Shown piece after piece: positions 1 through 11,988 of a stretch of DNA of 64,000 nt (the first letter of the stretch is position 1; every line of letters starts with the position of its first letter). The DNA is from Siphonodentalium dalli (Eukaryota > Mollusca > Scaphopoda > Gadilida > Siphonodentaliidae), in contig CP136069.1 of NCBI GenBank assembly GCA_032622095.1, positions 160,693,043 to 160,757,042 of the forward strand. Direction: 5' to 3'. A model generated the notes under the pieces. That model was not told the DNA's origin, did no database searches, and saw nothing but the letters and a program-made list of their open reading frames with translations. A program made the translations under genes and the position numbers.

Positions 1-1659
1 ACACGGAGGATTTGTGTAAATGTTAGCCCAAACGACATTTCGAAGTAACGACGGGTTTGTTGTTTATTTCGAGGAATAATACCGCATCATATGAATTCAG
101 CCCAAATATATTGACAGGTGTCAAGGGTCTAACTCTGTACTGAGCAATAAAAAACTAATATTAATAAATACCGAGTATATTTAATTTAACGCCAATGGGT
201 CGTTTATGTGCGTTTAAGAGTGTATTTATGCCTAAAGCAAAGTGAAATAACGATCTTAAAATGAATTGGCCGGTATATTTTATTAGTTATCAGGGTTACC
301 AGGGTCGTAGTTGCATAAATTACAATATATTTTATGTTTATGCTAAGATAACTTGATCGGTATTGAGGTTAACACAAATCCCATATATGGAAATTCCAAA
401 TATGGAAAGTGACGTGCGCAAAACAGATAAAACGACGAAATGTTGTCAAATTCCACGTCTGAATACGCGTCTTATTCTCACTTATACCGTGTTTATATCA
501 GTGTTATTCTATGTGTTGTTGTGTATTGTATTACTTTGATCAAGGTTGCGCTTTTGTTATTCTCACAAAAGGTAAATTTGATGCGTGTTTGATGCGTGTT
601 TACATTTCAAAATTGCGTCTGCCATCTACAGTAACACTAACAGTGCGACGGAATTCCACATGTCCGAGCGCCATTGACTGATTGATTCCTTAATTACGAG
701 ACTAATTTATCGAATGAGGTCAAATTTTCGCATATAACAAGACTCGTATGTTATTCTGCACCATTCTGACGAGTGCCGACTTTCATTTCGCATTATTTTC
801 GTTTTTATCGAAAAATAATCGTTCTCTAAAATGTAAATTTTTTCAACCAAAAAAAAATTCATTGTTTTGCCAATTTCAAGCTAGTTTATAGCATGGTCAT
901 GGCATAATTTGGCCTAGCGAGTGTCGGTAGACGTTTCTTGAGTGTGCACAACAAATTTTGGTCCCAACGAAGTAGGCTAAAATCCTGAAATTTGTCAATT
1001 TTACTTTGCGTGTGAAGAAAATATTCATTTAAACTTCCAAAATTGGTTGAAATATGCTCAACAACATTCAGTTGAATGGTGACATTATTTATAGTCACCG
1101 ACTAACTTCCACGATGAATCAAATTTGTTTTTATTGGTGACAATTATGTCGCGAGAGATAAAAATGTAAATTTTTTAAAGAAAATGTTAAATTTTAGCTC
1201 ATTTTAAGACTTTAATTGCTTGTAGATCGGTGTTAATTATCTTCGTCAATGATGTCATGTCACGCTTGTTAATAATTCATTTGTTCGGAAATACTTATTG
1301 GGGGTCGAAATGTATAAAATTTAACTACCACCACTTCCAAAAACAACACCGATAAACAATAACGCTCTTTGTTCCATGCAATGGAAATGGCTATTTATTG
1401 TCCTGATATCAGTGATATAAATGAATGCCTAAAATTAGTATTATCCTGAAATAAATTTATGCCACTTTGGCGAACATGGGAACCACGGTACAATTTATGC
1501 CATTTAGGCACACTTCAGAGTGAAATCAGGGCTTATATTTCGGCGAGAATCCAAATCTAGATTCTCGTAAATATTCTTGCAAATTACCCTGGATTCTCGT
1601 GAAAAAGTATATATGGATTCTCGCAAAATCAGATGAAATATATGCCCTTGAAATATAGC
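1..1659. other. Non-coding AT-rich stretch, no gene seen
   Basis: Only short chance reading frames are present, with no recognisable domain, splice-bordered exon or RNA gene. Around 1540-1630 the words 'gattctcg' recur several times, suggesting a small local repeat. Confidence 0.6.
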
Positions 1660-2618
1660 AAATCGTTTAATGCTTTAGAATTTTTGTTTTCGGAGATTTA
1701 TATATATGCTTAAAGACATATTATGGACTTTTTCGGGTGCGAGAAATTGATAAGTTAGTGCTCAGGCACTTTGCCAACCTGGGGAATGTTATCATTCTAC
1801 TAACATCACTGAAAATTTCCAAAAAAATCTACCACACCACTTCATAGAGAACATTGTCTGAACTACTCCAAATTGTAAATATTTACATCTCGATTCGGGG
1901 CGCAACTATCGGCTATAATTAAACAAAAATGATTTCGCCATCGAGAGTCATTGCATTTAACTAATATATAAGAATGACGTTGTGTATCATCCATTTGAAT
2001 TAATATTCGTAACGAATAACTACTTTGAGAAAGATTATTCTTAATTTCTATTTGATCACTCTGCCCGGTGTCTGCCGGAGTGTTTCACATCACTTTAATC
2101 AAGGAAGACTGTTCAGAAAAACTGCATTTCAAGAAATCGTTTAATGCTTTAGAATTTTGGTTTTCGGAGATTTATATATATGCTTAAAGACATATTATGG
2201 ACTTGTTATGGACTTTTTCGGGTGCGAGAAATTGATAAGTTAGTGCTCAGGCACTTTGCCAACCTGGGGAATGTTATCATTCTACTAACATCACTGAAAA
2301 TTTCCAAAAAAATCTACCACACCACTTCATAGAGAACATCGTCTGAACTACTCCAAATTGTAAATATTTACATCTCGATTCGGGGCGCAACTATCGGCTA
2401 TAATTAAACAAAAATTATTTCGCCATCGAGAATCATTGCATTTAACTAATATATAAGAATGACGTTGTGTATCATCCATTTAGATTAATATTCGTAACAA
2501 ATAACTACTTTGAGAAAGATTATTCTTAATTTCTATTTGATCACTCTGCCCGTTGTCTGCCGGAGTGTTTCACATCACTTTAATCAAGGAAGACTGTTCA
2601 GAAAAACTGCATTTCAAG
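1660..2618. repeat. Two-copy direct tandem duplication, period about 474 bp
   Basis: Copy 1 runs 1660-2133 and copy 2 runs 2134-2618. Both start with 'aaatcgtttaatgcttt' and end with 'ctgcatttcaag'. Copy 2 is 11-12 bp longer because of a local repeat ('gacttgttatgg') near 2200; otherwise only scattered substitutions are seen. Short open frames at 2510-2760 are probably chance products of this repeat. The high similarity indicates a recent duplication. Confidence 0.9.
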
Positions 2619-2689
2619 ATCACCAAACAACTTTCCTTTTTAGGGCCACCACATCTTTCCAAAGATGTACTTCTTCCATTTTGCTATCA

Positions 2690-2990
2690 AAGACCGAAAA
2701 ATGTCGTTAAACTAGAGATCCAAATACCCACTAAGGGCCCCTATATCTTGAAATATTAAAGACCGAGAATGTCGTTAAACTATAAAGACCGAAAAATGTC
2801 GTTAAACTAGAGATCCAAATACCCCTATATCTTGAGATATTATAAAGACCGAAAAATGTCATTAAACTATTAAAGACCGAAAAATGTCGTTAAACTACAA
2901 AGACCGAAAAATGTCGTTAAACTAGAGATCCAAACATCCCCATCCCCTATTTTTTTAGACAATTAAGAACGAAATATGTCGTTACACCAT
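2690..2990. repeat. Minisatellite of ~27-bp units
   Basis: The phrase 'aaagaccgaaaaatgtcg' followed by 'ttaaacta' recurs about six times, sometimes extended with 'gagatccaaatacccc'. It begins directly downstream of the 474-bp duplication, so the two may belong to one repeat family. Confidence 0.8.
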
Positions 2991-4884
2991 TAATACATAA
3001 TTTGTGTTTATGAAAGTCTGGCACCCATTAGCAGTTTGTTTTCAGTACATTTTAATATTCATTGGAACGTAAACAATTATTCGCTGACAGAAATCATGTT
3101 AATATTGCCTTTCGTTACTGGTTTCCTCGACTCAAATATTTCTCACTGCTCAATACTTATAATTAAAAAAAATGTTCTGTGTTTTGTGTCACTTCTTAAT
3201 AGCATTATGTATTCTGCTATTGACAAGAAAAAAAGTTGCAGTATACGTTAAAGGTACGGAAGGCCTTGGTGGGTATCCTGTGAACATATTTCCACCTGCC
3301 AAAAACCGTTACAAACGAAAATAATATTCAAATATAGACATACTTTGTTAATATACAAATGAGAAATATCTCATAAACAGTATGTTATTGTCGTAAATTT
3401 GACGATTGTTATGTAAACAAAGCATAAAAAGTTACTTTCTTGGTGTTTCTTTATATTATGATGGTAAACATAAAGAGCGTTCTTTGTTGCTCAATTCCTT
3501 ATTTGGAAATAATAAAGAGCGTTTATACCATTTGTGTGTGATTAGCCAGTAGCATTGTGCTGCCTTCTATAACACAATCAGACTATTGTTTAGGTAAAAT
3601 TTAGTAGGTCTTTATGTGAGCATGATGTTTACGCGATAGTGATCGTATATTTGAACCAAAATGTATGCGTTTTAATATTTTTCTGTTTACGGTGTTTGGA
3701 ACAAATATGAATATTTTCGACAACTAAGCCCCCTCGTCCCTTTAATATAATTAATATAACATCCCTCATCCAATAATCTCCAAATTGCATATCTAATTTC
3801 AATCCTAGTTACACGTCACGCCGCCCCTCATCATTTGCCAATTGTACACCCTTTTTTTTGCTGCTGCTGCAACTGTTCAATTTCTTTAAAAATTATTGAA
3901 AAAATGGCCCTCCCGCCCGCCGACATTTACCTCTGATTTTTATCATCGGTCCGCACCAAAATTGAGCACACGTCCCTATATAATATACCTATTTAAACCG
4001 AGTATACACGGTGGTGTACTATATCAACCGTTCATTTAACCGTTTAGGTAGCATATTTCCACGTATACGTTATCACGACAAATCCCTGTTGATCTGTTAT
4101 TAATGAACCAAACACTTAACATGTCAACACACTCTGGCCCGCCAATTGATGCTACAGTGTATAAACGTAACGGGGCAAATATGCACATTATATTGGCAGC
4201 TAACGAGAGCATTCATCATCAGCAATCTGCTCACCCCTTTTAGCCGATACGATAGAAACTAAACGATTTGTTACTTCTAGTTACCCGTACTTAATTACAC
4301 TTCTTGCGTGTTAATAAAGTACGACCCCATTACCACTAAAGGTGAAACATGGGATTTAGAACATTAATATTCACTCTTACATAGTTCCACATTCAAGGTT
4401 CGTCTTGTGTAATCGTATGTCAGTTGTAACGTTGTGAAACCGCAACCGAACTGAATTATTCTATTGCTAAATAGTTCATGGCTGACCTGATGCATGCATC
4501 TTAGTTTTCTTGTTTAATAAAATGACGGGTTGGTCCGAGCTGTGTTGTTTCCGCGTGTCACGTGAATGCGTTTCAAATGAGCAGTCGTCAGATGAGCAAT
4601 TTTCATGTTCACGCAGTGAAATAGTAAGCTGTTGTTTGTAACGGCGATTCGTTAGAGCTATACAAACCCTATGTGTCTCCAAAGTTTATCATAAGATGGT
4701 GTCCAAAATGGCACATCAAAGTGAAGGCCAAAACAAAAATAACACGCAATTTATCCTCTTTAGCAAAAAAATATACCAAATACAACTTGAATTGTCATGA
4801 GAACAAAACAATTCCCATGATTCTATGATTTGATTTGAACATATTTAGTGTGACCCACTATATACAATATATATATTACACAGA
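2991..4884. other. No gene recognised
   Basis: AT-rich sequence with short open frames only. 'taaagagcgtt' occurs twice near 3470-3525; its complement also appears near 34945, 43430 and 43597, suggesting debris of one repeat family. No promoter or exon can be supported. Confidence 0.5.
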
Positions 4885-6225
4885 TTAAATATAACAATAA
4901 TGGTATGAGTGTGGGAACAGAGGATCGGAGCACAAGTTGCCGAACTTATCGGAGCTCCTCTCCCCTGGCATTCAATTGCTAATAAATTCAAATATCGGAG
5001 ATGGTTTTAATTCAGGTGTATTGTAGAAGTTAATGTTTAAGTGTGGCTGTTGGAGTGGCTGTGGTCTCGCAGAATTGGGGTAAGGGAAACTATAACGAGA
5101 ACATTCTGATAATTATGAGATTAAGAGAAACGGTCTGTAGATGAGATAAATGATTGTTGTGTTTCAAACAGGCGCGCATTTAGCTTTCCGCTGTAGTGTT
5201 GTACACCAAACAGGAGATCTTTTTCGGAGACAATAGTCACGTTAAGTTCATCAATACGAGCCCACATCCGATTTCGCGCTTCTGCGTACAGAGGACAACT
5301 GAAGAACAAATGGTTTGCGTCTTCACATGAATTTCCACAAGTACAATTTGAATGAGCTGAGATGTAGTTTTCATATTTATCAAAGTTTAGGTAGCTACAG
5401 TTATTTCTATGTCTACAGTGCAAACTATTTAATCTCCTTTGACCTGTATTGAAATATGGTGGGGGTTTCAAAGTCAGTTCTTTATTACAGAATGTTCTAT
5501 ACATGTTACTTATGATTTCGTCTTTACTTGGTTCTGAAGAGGGGTCATCAACTTTTTTGTTATCGGTAGTAGTTTTACATGATATATTCCATTCAGCTAT
5601 CATGGATGGGACGAAACTCGATTTGAAATTAGTCGTGTTAGTAAAGTAGTTTATGTATCGCAAAGGGTTTCTGATGGGGTATCGAGATGCTTCAGCGACG
5701 GTAGCTGGTAATAGATTGGTGAGGTAGGAAGGGACGTGATGAGTAATTATTTTGTTCCAGGTGTGCATTTTATAGAGGTTTTTCTTTCGCTTAATGGAGG
5801 CCATCCAAGTTCAAATAAGACTTTTTCATCTGACACCGAACGCGTGAGACCACTTACTATTCTACCGCGCCTGTATATAGGCGGTCGAGTTTCCGGAGGA
5901 GGCAATCGGGTGCATTATCCCAAACAACATATCCGTACTCCATTATAGGAAGTACGTAAGTTTTGAACATTATCTCGAGGGTTTGTCTATTTACAAGAAA
6001 TTTTATTCTCCTCAGTTGTGACAGTCTGGTTGACACTCGGCTACAAATTTCATTTATATGGGTGTCAAAATGAAGGTTCGATTGTATAGATACTCCAAGA
6101 TGTTTATGACTGTCAACTTGCTCTATTTCGTTATCACCAAGTTCGAGATCCAAAGAATCTGTCGAGGGAGTAAGTGAGAACACCATTGATTTTGTTTTGT
6201 CTGCATTGAAAGTATGATTCTATCA
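4885..6225 (-). pseudogene. LINE (non-LTR retrotransposon) 3' part: RT thumb, C-terminal zinc finger and 3'UTR
   Basis: Read on the minus strand. The frame ending near 6225 begins 'NADKTK' and contains 'DSHKHLGVSIQSNLHF' and 'YVLPIMEYGYVVWDN', the region following the catalytic FADD/YADD motif of LINE reverse transcriptases. After a frame change near 5830 the frame 5804-5121 gives 'RRLNSLHCRHRNNC' and a Cys/His cluster (CTCGNSCEDANHLFFSC), the usual C-terminal zinc-binding region. The catalytic palm is missing, so the copy cannot retrotranspose. The 3'UTR (4885-4970) has a G-rich/C-rich inverted stretch around 'gcacaagtt' that also appears at 46540-46590, so both loci belong to one LINE family. 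CR1/L2-like is a guess from the C-terminal domain. Confidence 0.85.
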
Positions 6226-7396
6226 CGGGTAGCGAATTGCTTTGGATTCAGGCGCGGCACTATATATGTAGTACTAAATGCTTTCCGATAACGATTGTTT
6301 TGTATATAATTTACTTGTTATTATCCAGAATATACGTGAAATGATTCCACACCGAGGACGCTGCGATATTCACAGTGAACACCTTTGAAATGGGAATTGT
6401 CCTGTTTCGGGTTAGTGATGCTGAATATGTTCATGTTCTCACAGAATATATATAGTCAACGGCATATATTGATTATGAACACTCGCAACTTTGTGTTTTT
6501 ATCTAATTACTTTTTCATTGATAGAACCAGTTAACGGCCATATTTGTTGTTATTGACCGCCTCCCACGGCGCCTGGCGCATGCATATTAATATAGACGAG
6601 TATCACTTTTATCACGCACCAACCCAATTATTGAAAACTCCCCACCACTGTCCTCACCTCACGGCTTCATATGTCCCTCTCCTATCTTCAAGTGTCTCCT
6701 TTCCCCTCTCTAGCTCTTCATCCTGATATCCCTAACATTATCTTCTCCCTTTTTTCATCTATAATTTAAATTCTGTTATATATCTCCATTTCTCCTAAAA
6801 CCATTATTTCCAACCATTCACGTCTAACATGTACCCCGTCAATTATCGGGGACAGGGCATGTAGCCAAAGAGGAGAAGACTTCATACAAGCCATCGGGCT
6901 TGTTGTCTGATCTACGTTTCCATACACTAACTCTTCAATTTTGCATATATGTGTCATATGTATATTAGATTATTAGTTTGGATTTGGAAATAAAAATATG
7001 TTTACACTTGAACTGTCCATTTATATGGGGAAACTTTCTAACAATCCCAAGAGGGAACACTTATTGGCATCACTCTCAACCAAAACTATCCTTTCATAAA
7101 CAAACTAAAAACATTACAATCAGGACCAACAGAAAATTGGTGTAAACAATATTTATTTAAAAAATCAAACATATCACACAAACACTATTCACATGTAGAT
7201 ACATAGCGACTTATAGGAAGAGGATTGGACAACAAGAAAAATGCTTTTTAAAAGTACTCTCTTCGTGGAATAAATGTTACCACATGTTACCGAAATATCA
7301 CTTGAGGTAAAGCAGGCGGGATATATAGTTTTGTTTGATTGGAATGTTATTACATGTTTAGGATTGAGATATGGGTATAACATTGTAATACAGGAG
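6226..7396. other. Interval between two LINE pieces; possible LINE 3'UTR remnant at 6766-6960 (-)
   Basis: No catalytic RT motif is found here although it separates the 3' and 5' parts of LINE-like sequence. Around 6840-6900 (minus strand) the phrase 'ctgtccccgataa' recurs in the same context as at 43840-43900, which looks like the 3'UTR of a related LINE. 6540-6760 is pyrimidine-rich. The remainder is featureless. Confidence 0.45.
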
Positions 7397-7432
7397 GTAA
7401 GGGTGAGGGTGAGGGTGAGAGAGAAAGAGAGA

Positions 7433-7474
<42 letters not shown>

Positions 7475-7475
7475 G
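7397..7475. repeat. Simple repeat (GGTGAG)n/(GA)n
   Basis: A short GGTGAG run passes into a long GA-dinucleotide tract. Open frames across it on both strands (poly-RE and poly-LS) are artefacts of the repeat. Confidence 0.97.
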
Positions 7476-7679
7476 AGAGATGTTTCACACAACACACATT
7501 CGATACAAAACAACACAACAACATCCGTTCAGTGGGGAAATCACTTGCACGAATGCGTCACGACCACGGAGGAGAAACAGCGGTTCATGCAAATGGAATC
7601 TAGCCGCGTCACCTGAACGGCCACCTGAACGGCCACTGTCTAAAATAAACTTCTGTACCGCCAAGAATATTTCGGAATT

Positions 7680-8720
7680 TAATTTGTTTGGATGTTCGTG
7701 AGATCCAGTACGGAATTTTGCCCAGGAAGATAAGGATTTTTTTAGTTTGGCGATTCTATGTAGTCTATTGCGTTGGTGCATTAATTTTCTTACACCACAT
7801 GTGAGCCAAGAAGGACAACCTTTCTTATGCAAACTGTTTTATTTGGAATAAATTTCAGACAAGCATTTTTAAACATTTCTGTCAGTTCATTGTTAATTTT
7901 AGATACGTGAAATTTACGGCTAACACTTTTAAAATCCCAATTTGATAACATGTTGTTAATGCCTTCGTAGTCCACTCTATCATAGTTCCAAATAAGTCTT
8001 TTAGAAGATAACTGAGTTGGTAACGGTAACTCGATGTCGAGTTTGACTGAAGCATGGTATCGAATACGATCATAAAAAAATGGACTTATTACATCTGAGT
8101 TACATACATAATCGTCACAATTTTTGAAGAACAGATCGAGGGTCGACGAAGATGTTTCCGTGAAATGAGTAGGCGAATTCACAAGCTGTTTGATACGACA
8201 GTGCGTACATATACCATTAATCTTACCATTGGTACCTTCGACATAATTTTCATTGACGTCGCCAGCTACGATTACCAAGTTTACGTCATCGATTGCGTTT
8301 TTAATGTTGCGTTCAATAGTATCCCAATGCGAAACTGGTGATTGCGGGGGTCTTTAGAAGCAACCAAGAATAATACTTTTACGACACACCTTGATTTCGA
8401 CCCATACGGACTCTAGGCCTGGCACTATCAGATCATTACGGAATTTATAAGGAATAAAATCGCGAATATAAATACTCAAACCACCACTGGATGTTTGGTT
8501 ATTCCTGTCATTTCTAACTGGATCATGAAAACCGTGAAGTAAAACTTCGGAATTATCCACTGAATTATTTCTGATGCTCTGGGAGTTCAGCAGTAACTTA
8601 GAACAGTGGCTTCTTATCACACCATTGTTGGCAGGACCCGGGTTCAGTTCGATATCGCCGCTTAACATTAGTAACACGAATATAATGGAAGTTGCAGTTA
8701 AGTATCATAATAATTTTGCC
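7680..8720 (-). pseudogene. LINE 5' part: 2A-like leader, AP endonuclease and linker
   Basis: Read on the minus strand. After an upstream stop the frame starts with a short hydrophobic stretch (ATSIIFVLLML) and a 2A-like SGDIELNPGP. It continues with 'SGGLSIYIRD' and 'ESVWVEIKVCRKSIILGCF', typical of the apurinic-endonuclease domain. One TAA replaces the residue expected in GCF(Y)RPP near 8353. The same frame then reads 'VIVAGDVNEN' and 'STLDLFF', equivalents of the LGDFN and LDLxF endonuclease motifs; the SDH triad near 8060 is degraded. A frame change near 7800 leads into 'PSWLTCGVRKLMHQRNRL', the linker before reverse transcriptase. The RT core is absent. This may be the front half of the element whose 3' end lies at 4885-6225, or a separate copy. 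Confidence 0.85.
8633..8659 (-). other. 2A-like ribosome-skipping peptide GDIELNPGP at the LINE N-terminus
   Basis: The minus-strand frame reads GDIELNPGP, a full match to the D(V/I)ExNPGP consensus at which ribosomes skip the Gly-Pro bond. It sits right after a hydrophobic leader near the start of the LINE frame. 2A-like sequences at LINE N-termini are established for several marine invertebrates, where they may also act as signal peptides. Activity here is untested. Confidence 0.88.
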
Positions 8721-9259
8721 TTGTGTGTGTATTATAACATGTCAATCTGTACTATCTTGCCATAGGGCTCTATTTTCATGGATGATTTTCTAAACTGTTT
8801 GTATTAAATGTGGACAAGTACATAATGTCAACGGTAACAAACTTTCAATTTGAATCTCTGGCAATTTCTTGAACGTAGGACAAGGTAAATGATGATAGTT
8901 TCAGACATGTTCAGGTCAAAGCGTCTTCCCCTAGGTGGTCCAGGCGCTCTCGACAGAACGCTGCCAATCCGAGCACGATATTGTATTATATCAACCATTG
9001 TCCCATATATATTGTAAGAATGTCAAAACATGTAAATAGCTCGGTGCTTGGCAGATATGATTTATACACTGAACAAATGCTGAATCAAGATGTTTCAGAT
9101 ATTGGCGTGAGATACACGGTTTATCTTGGTCATACGCAGTTGAGGGAGAGATTGGAAAGATAACAGAAGATAAGAGAAGGAAGACATGAAATAAATATAA
9201 CTCGACTAGTGATTTCGGGATAGGGGAATCATTAATCCCATACGGTGGCTCGCATGTAT
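8721..9259. other. Left flank of the palindromic element, no gene seen
   Basis: Unremarkable sequence with one 60-codon frame lacking recognisable motifs. It ends at the left target-site duplication. Confidence 0.5.
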
Positions 9260-9265
9260 TTGATT

Positions 9266-9603
9266 TGATGATACCCCGCCCGTTTGGTGGCAGTCTAGAC
9301 AGTTTGACCTACATTCTCTGCAGTACTACCGTTGGTGTTTGACCTATATTCTCCGCCCACGCGTCGGTCTATTTGTACCGGTTGGACATGTCCGGACATG
9401 ACCCGCTGGTTATATCCAGACTTCTCCATATGAATGGTATATTATCTACATGTATATCACGTGATGATCTCGGTGGGGTAGCTTCAGTCTTGAATATTAA
9501 AGGGATACTAGGCTCTCACTGGGGATGATTATTAAAGTGACACTCACTATGGATGAATGTTAAAGTAACACATGGCGCACACTGTGGGATAATGTTAAAG
9601 TGA
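9266..9603 (+). other. Terminal segment of the left arm
   Basis: Contains 'tttgacctacattctctgc' and 'tttgacctatattctccgc', a short direct repeat, an inverted 'catgtccggacatg' word, and several copies of 'gttaaagtgacactc'. These small repeats near the tip look like terminal recognition or replication sequences, but no function can be shown. The mirror copy is about 15740-16085. Confidence 0.6.
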
Positions 9604-9840
9604 CACTCGCATTGAAAACTTCAAAAAATTCAAAAAGTTCAAAAAGTTCAAAAAGTTCAAAAATTTCAAAAACTTCAAAAATTTCAAAAAGTTCAAAAAG
9701 TTCAAAAATTTCAAAAACTTACAAAATTTCAAAAATTTCGAAAAACTTCAAAAACTTCAAAAAATTTCAAAAACTTCAAAAACTTCACAAATTTCACAAA
9801 TTTTACAAATTTCACAAATTTCAAAAAACTTTAAAAATTA
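9604..9840. repeat. TTCAAAAA-type minisatellite in the left arm
   Basis: Dozens of 9-10-bp units of 'ttcaaaaag' type. It creates a spurious Lys/Ser-rich 129-codon frame on the plus strand. The mirror array lies at about 15500-15740 and differs in length by ~12 bp. Confidence 0.95.
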
Positions 9841-9913
9841 AACAAAATTCAGGATTTAGTCATAAATGTGACCCGCTATATCAAATCCAGTCGGAAGTCG
9901 GGATTTTTTTTAT

Positions 9914-9952
9914 CCTGTGCCAATGCATTCTCTTATATATGCGAGTCGACCA
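9914..9952. other. 39-bp TATATA motif shared with the neighbouring MITE (left-arm copy)
   Basis: Begins 'cctgtgccaatgcattctc' and ends 'gcgagtcgacca', with a central TTATATATG. Its inverted copy is at 15390-15428, and an identical copy lies at 16312-16350 in the piggyBac-like MITE. It directly abuts a (CCG)n palindrome. Function unknown. Confidence 0.85.
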
Positions 9953-10036
9953 GCCACCGCCGCCGGCGGCGGCGGCGGCAACTACATAATCCTATGGCAT
10001 GCAAAGAAATTGGCGCCGGCGCTGCCGCCGGCGGTT
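9953..10036. repeat. GC-rich self-complementary arrays (left arm)
   Basis: 'ccgccgccggcggcggcggc' at about 9957-9980 and 'ggcgccggcgctgccgccgg' near 10012-10032 are self-complementary and should form strong hairpins. Mirror copies lie at about 15304-15385. GC composition contrasts sharply with the AT-rich surroundings. Confidence 0.85.
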
Positions 10037-10171
10037 CAGGATTTAGTCAAAAATATGGCTTGTTTCCATTCATCGGAAAGCTATGGGGGTACGGTGGTGA
10101 GCGCCACTGAAAAAAGCAAGTGAGCGAGGGAAAAAAGAGAAAAATAACATGACAAGTAGTACATAGTACAA

Positions 10172-10177
10172 TTTATT
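10172..10177 (-). terminator. Poly(A) signal AATAAA of the left ATPase copy
   Basis: AATAAA on the minus strand about 8 bp after the stop codon at 10185, mirrored at 15162-15167. The position fits a compact viral-type transcription unit. Confidence 0.55.
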
Positions 10178-10184
10178 ATATTAA

Positions 10185-11908
10185 CTATTCACAGTCACTT
10201 TCGTCCGAATTGTCATCACTTTCGTCAGATGTGTCATTTGTTTCGTCCATGAACTTTTCTAGCAATGGTCTGTACTTTAATATTGACATTTTCACTGCAT
10301 CACGATCTTCAAAACCATTCTTCATATATTTCTCCACTTTATCCATGACACTGTTGTGCAGCGTACCATTGCGCAGCCACATATTCTTTATTATTGTCCA
10401 AGCATAAACATTCATAAATAGCCTCATGCCTTCAGTTTTAAGATCTGTACTTTTAAGGTCCTTGTCAGCTTGTACTTTTGCCTCTTTTTCTGTCGAGCCA
10501 TTTTCCATATACGTTTCCACGTTATCACTCCATGCTTCTTGTGCTTTATCTCTACTCTCATCACACAAACTTTTGAAGTATTCATCTTCATTCGATTTAA
10601 TTTTCTTATTCTGACTATCATCCGTGTCCTCAGTTAATTTTCGTTTTAACTTATTTTCTTGACACCAGTTTTTTACGTGTCTCTGGACATCATGCTGATC
10701 TTCGAACAAAAGCCCACAGTCATTGCAAGGGTACGACATGTCTTCTCGAATGCCTATGTTTTTATGGTTTTCTTTATTAATTTCATTGATCTCACCAGGT
10801 GTCCTTATGTCCTTAGTATAGCCATTATGTTGACCCTGGGGCACACTATAATTATATGTCATGCACTCCCGTTGACCAGGGAGATCTCTGTCATCATATT
10901 TCATCTCATTCCGTTGATCCGGGCTATTGTTGTCATCACATTTCACCACATTCTGTTCATCTGGGTGCTCGCTGTCCTTATGGAGATTATATTTCATGCC
11001 ATTCCATTCACCCATATGTTGGTTCGTGTCCTCTTTTAGCACATTCTGTCGCAGCCGTAATGTGTCCGGGGTTGCGGCTTTTAAATCCACCAGTAGGTAA
11101 CCGTACGGTTCACTCGTCGCTTCCGAAAACTCTCGCATCATACGTTGAGGGCATTCAGGATACATCTGTCTTGATAATGTTGAAATTAAACCCTTGTCAA
11201 TTGGATTATTGAACAATACCAAATATTGACAATTTCGTCGTTGCGTCGGATCCTTGTTGTAGTAGAAATTCTGGTTCAAACTTATCAAAGATAAGTTCAA
11301 ATGGTGACTTCCTTCGGAATGTAAATCATTAACTCTCTGGTCTTTTGATGAAGTTTGCATCAAGTCATCGAGTACAACTAGATTTTTATACTGGGGGTTG
11401 ATAAGAGAATCCAAGTTTGCTGGTATTCCCCGTATAAAGTTGACCTGAGGGTGACGGTATACTTTATGTCATCATATAGGGGCTGCCAATATTTATAAAA
11501 CCATATTATTCTGTCAGGTGCGGGTGATATTTTTGAGGCAGACTTTTGTAGCAAGGTTTTCACGAAGTACGTCTTCCCACTAGATGTCGGTCCACTTACA
11601 CATGCCGTGAATGGATGCTTGAAAATAAAATCTTCTTGGACATTGGCCATTGAATCATCAAAGCAGGATGTTATGTCGCTTTGTTGCTGTTTCCCCTGCT
11701 GGTGTTGTAGTATCTGGTGTTGCTGTAATGGCGGTTGTTGTGGCTGATGATGCTGCTGCCTGTTGCTGCTGCTGCTGTTTGTTGCTGCTGCTTGGTGGTG
11801 CTGCTGTGGGTGTCGGTTAACAAACTCAGTGTGCTTAGATTGTACATGTCTTATCAAATCATGGTTCCGCACATACTCACTAGAGCAAATTGAACACTGG
11901 TGCTTCAT
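10185..11908 (-). pseudogene. C2H2/P-loop packaging-type ATPase, left copy with a frameshift
   Basis: The inverted duplicate of the intact gene at 13430-15154. It starts at 11908 and is in frame through the N-terminal zinc finger and Walker A motif, but lacks one G in the run at 11449-11451 (four C at 13887-13890 in the other copy). The frame breaks after about residue 153, and the remaining 409 codons continue in another frame to the stop at 10185. Other differences from the intact copy are few and mostly single replacements. The start-side fragment would still contain Walker A but not Walker B, so it should be inactive as an ATPase. The frameshift probably arose after palindrome formation, or is a consensus error. 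Confidence 0.88.
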
Positions 11909-11988
11909 TTATACTTGACTAAAATATCTCGGGGGTATATGGCTTTCCTTTATACAAATGTTCCTTATAACCTCAAATCTGTCCTGTA

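Noticed and set aside
7189-7603. Poly-Leu/Ser and poly-Arg/Glu frames on both strands
   Set aside because: Translation of a (GA)n tract.
9600-9989. Lys/Ser-rich 129-codon frame (and mirror 133-codon frame at 15350-15751)
   Set aside because: Product of the TTCAAAAA minisatellite and GCC array; no conserved protein character, and the copies differ by repeat number.
10210-11212. Plus-strand frames opposite the left ATPase, and minus-strand frames at 14127-15129
   Set aside because: Antisense shadows of the ATPase gene, reproduced in both arms only because the arms are copies.
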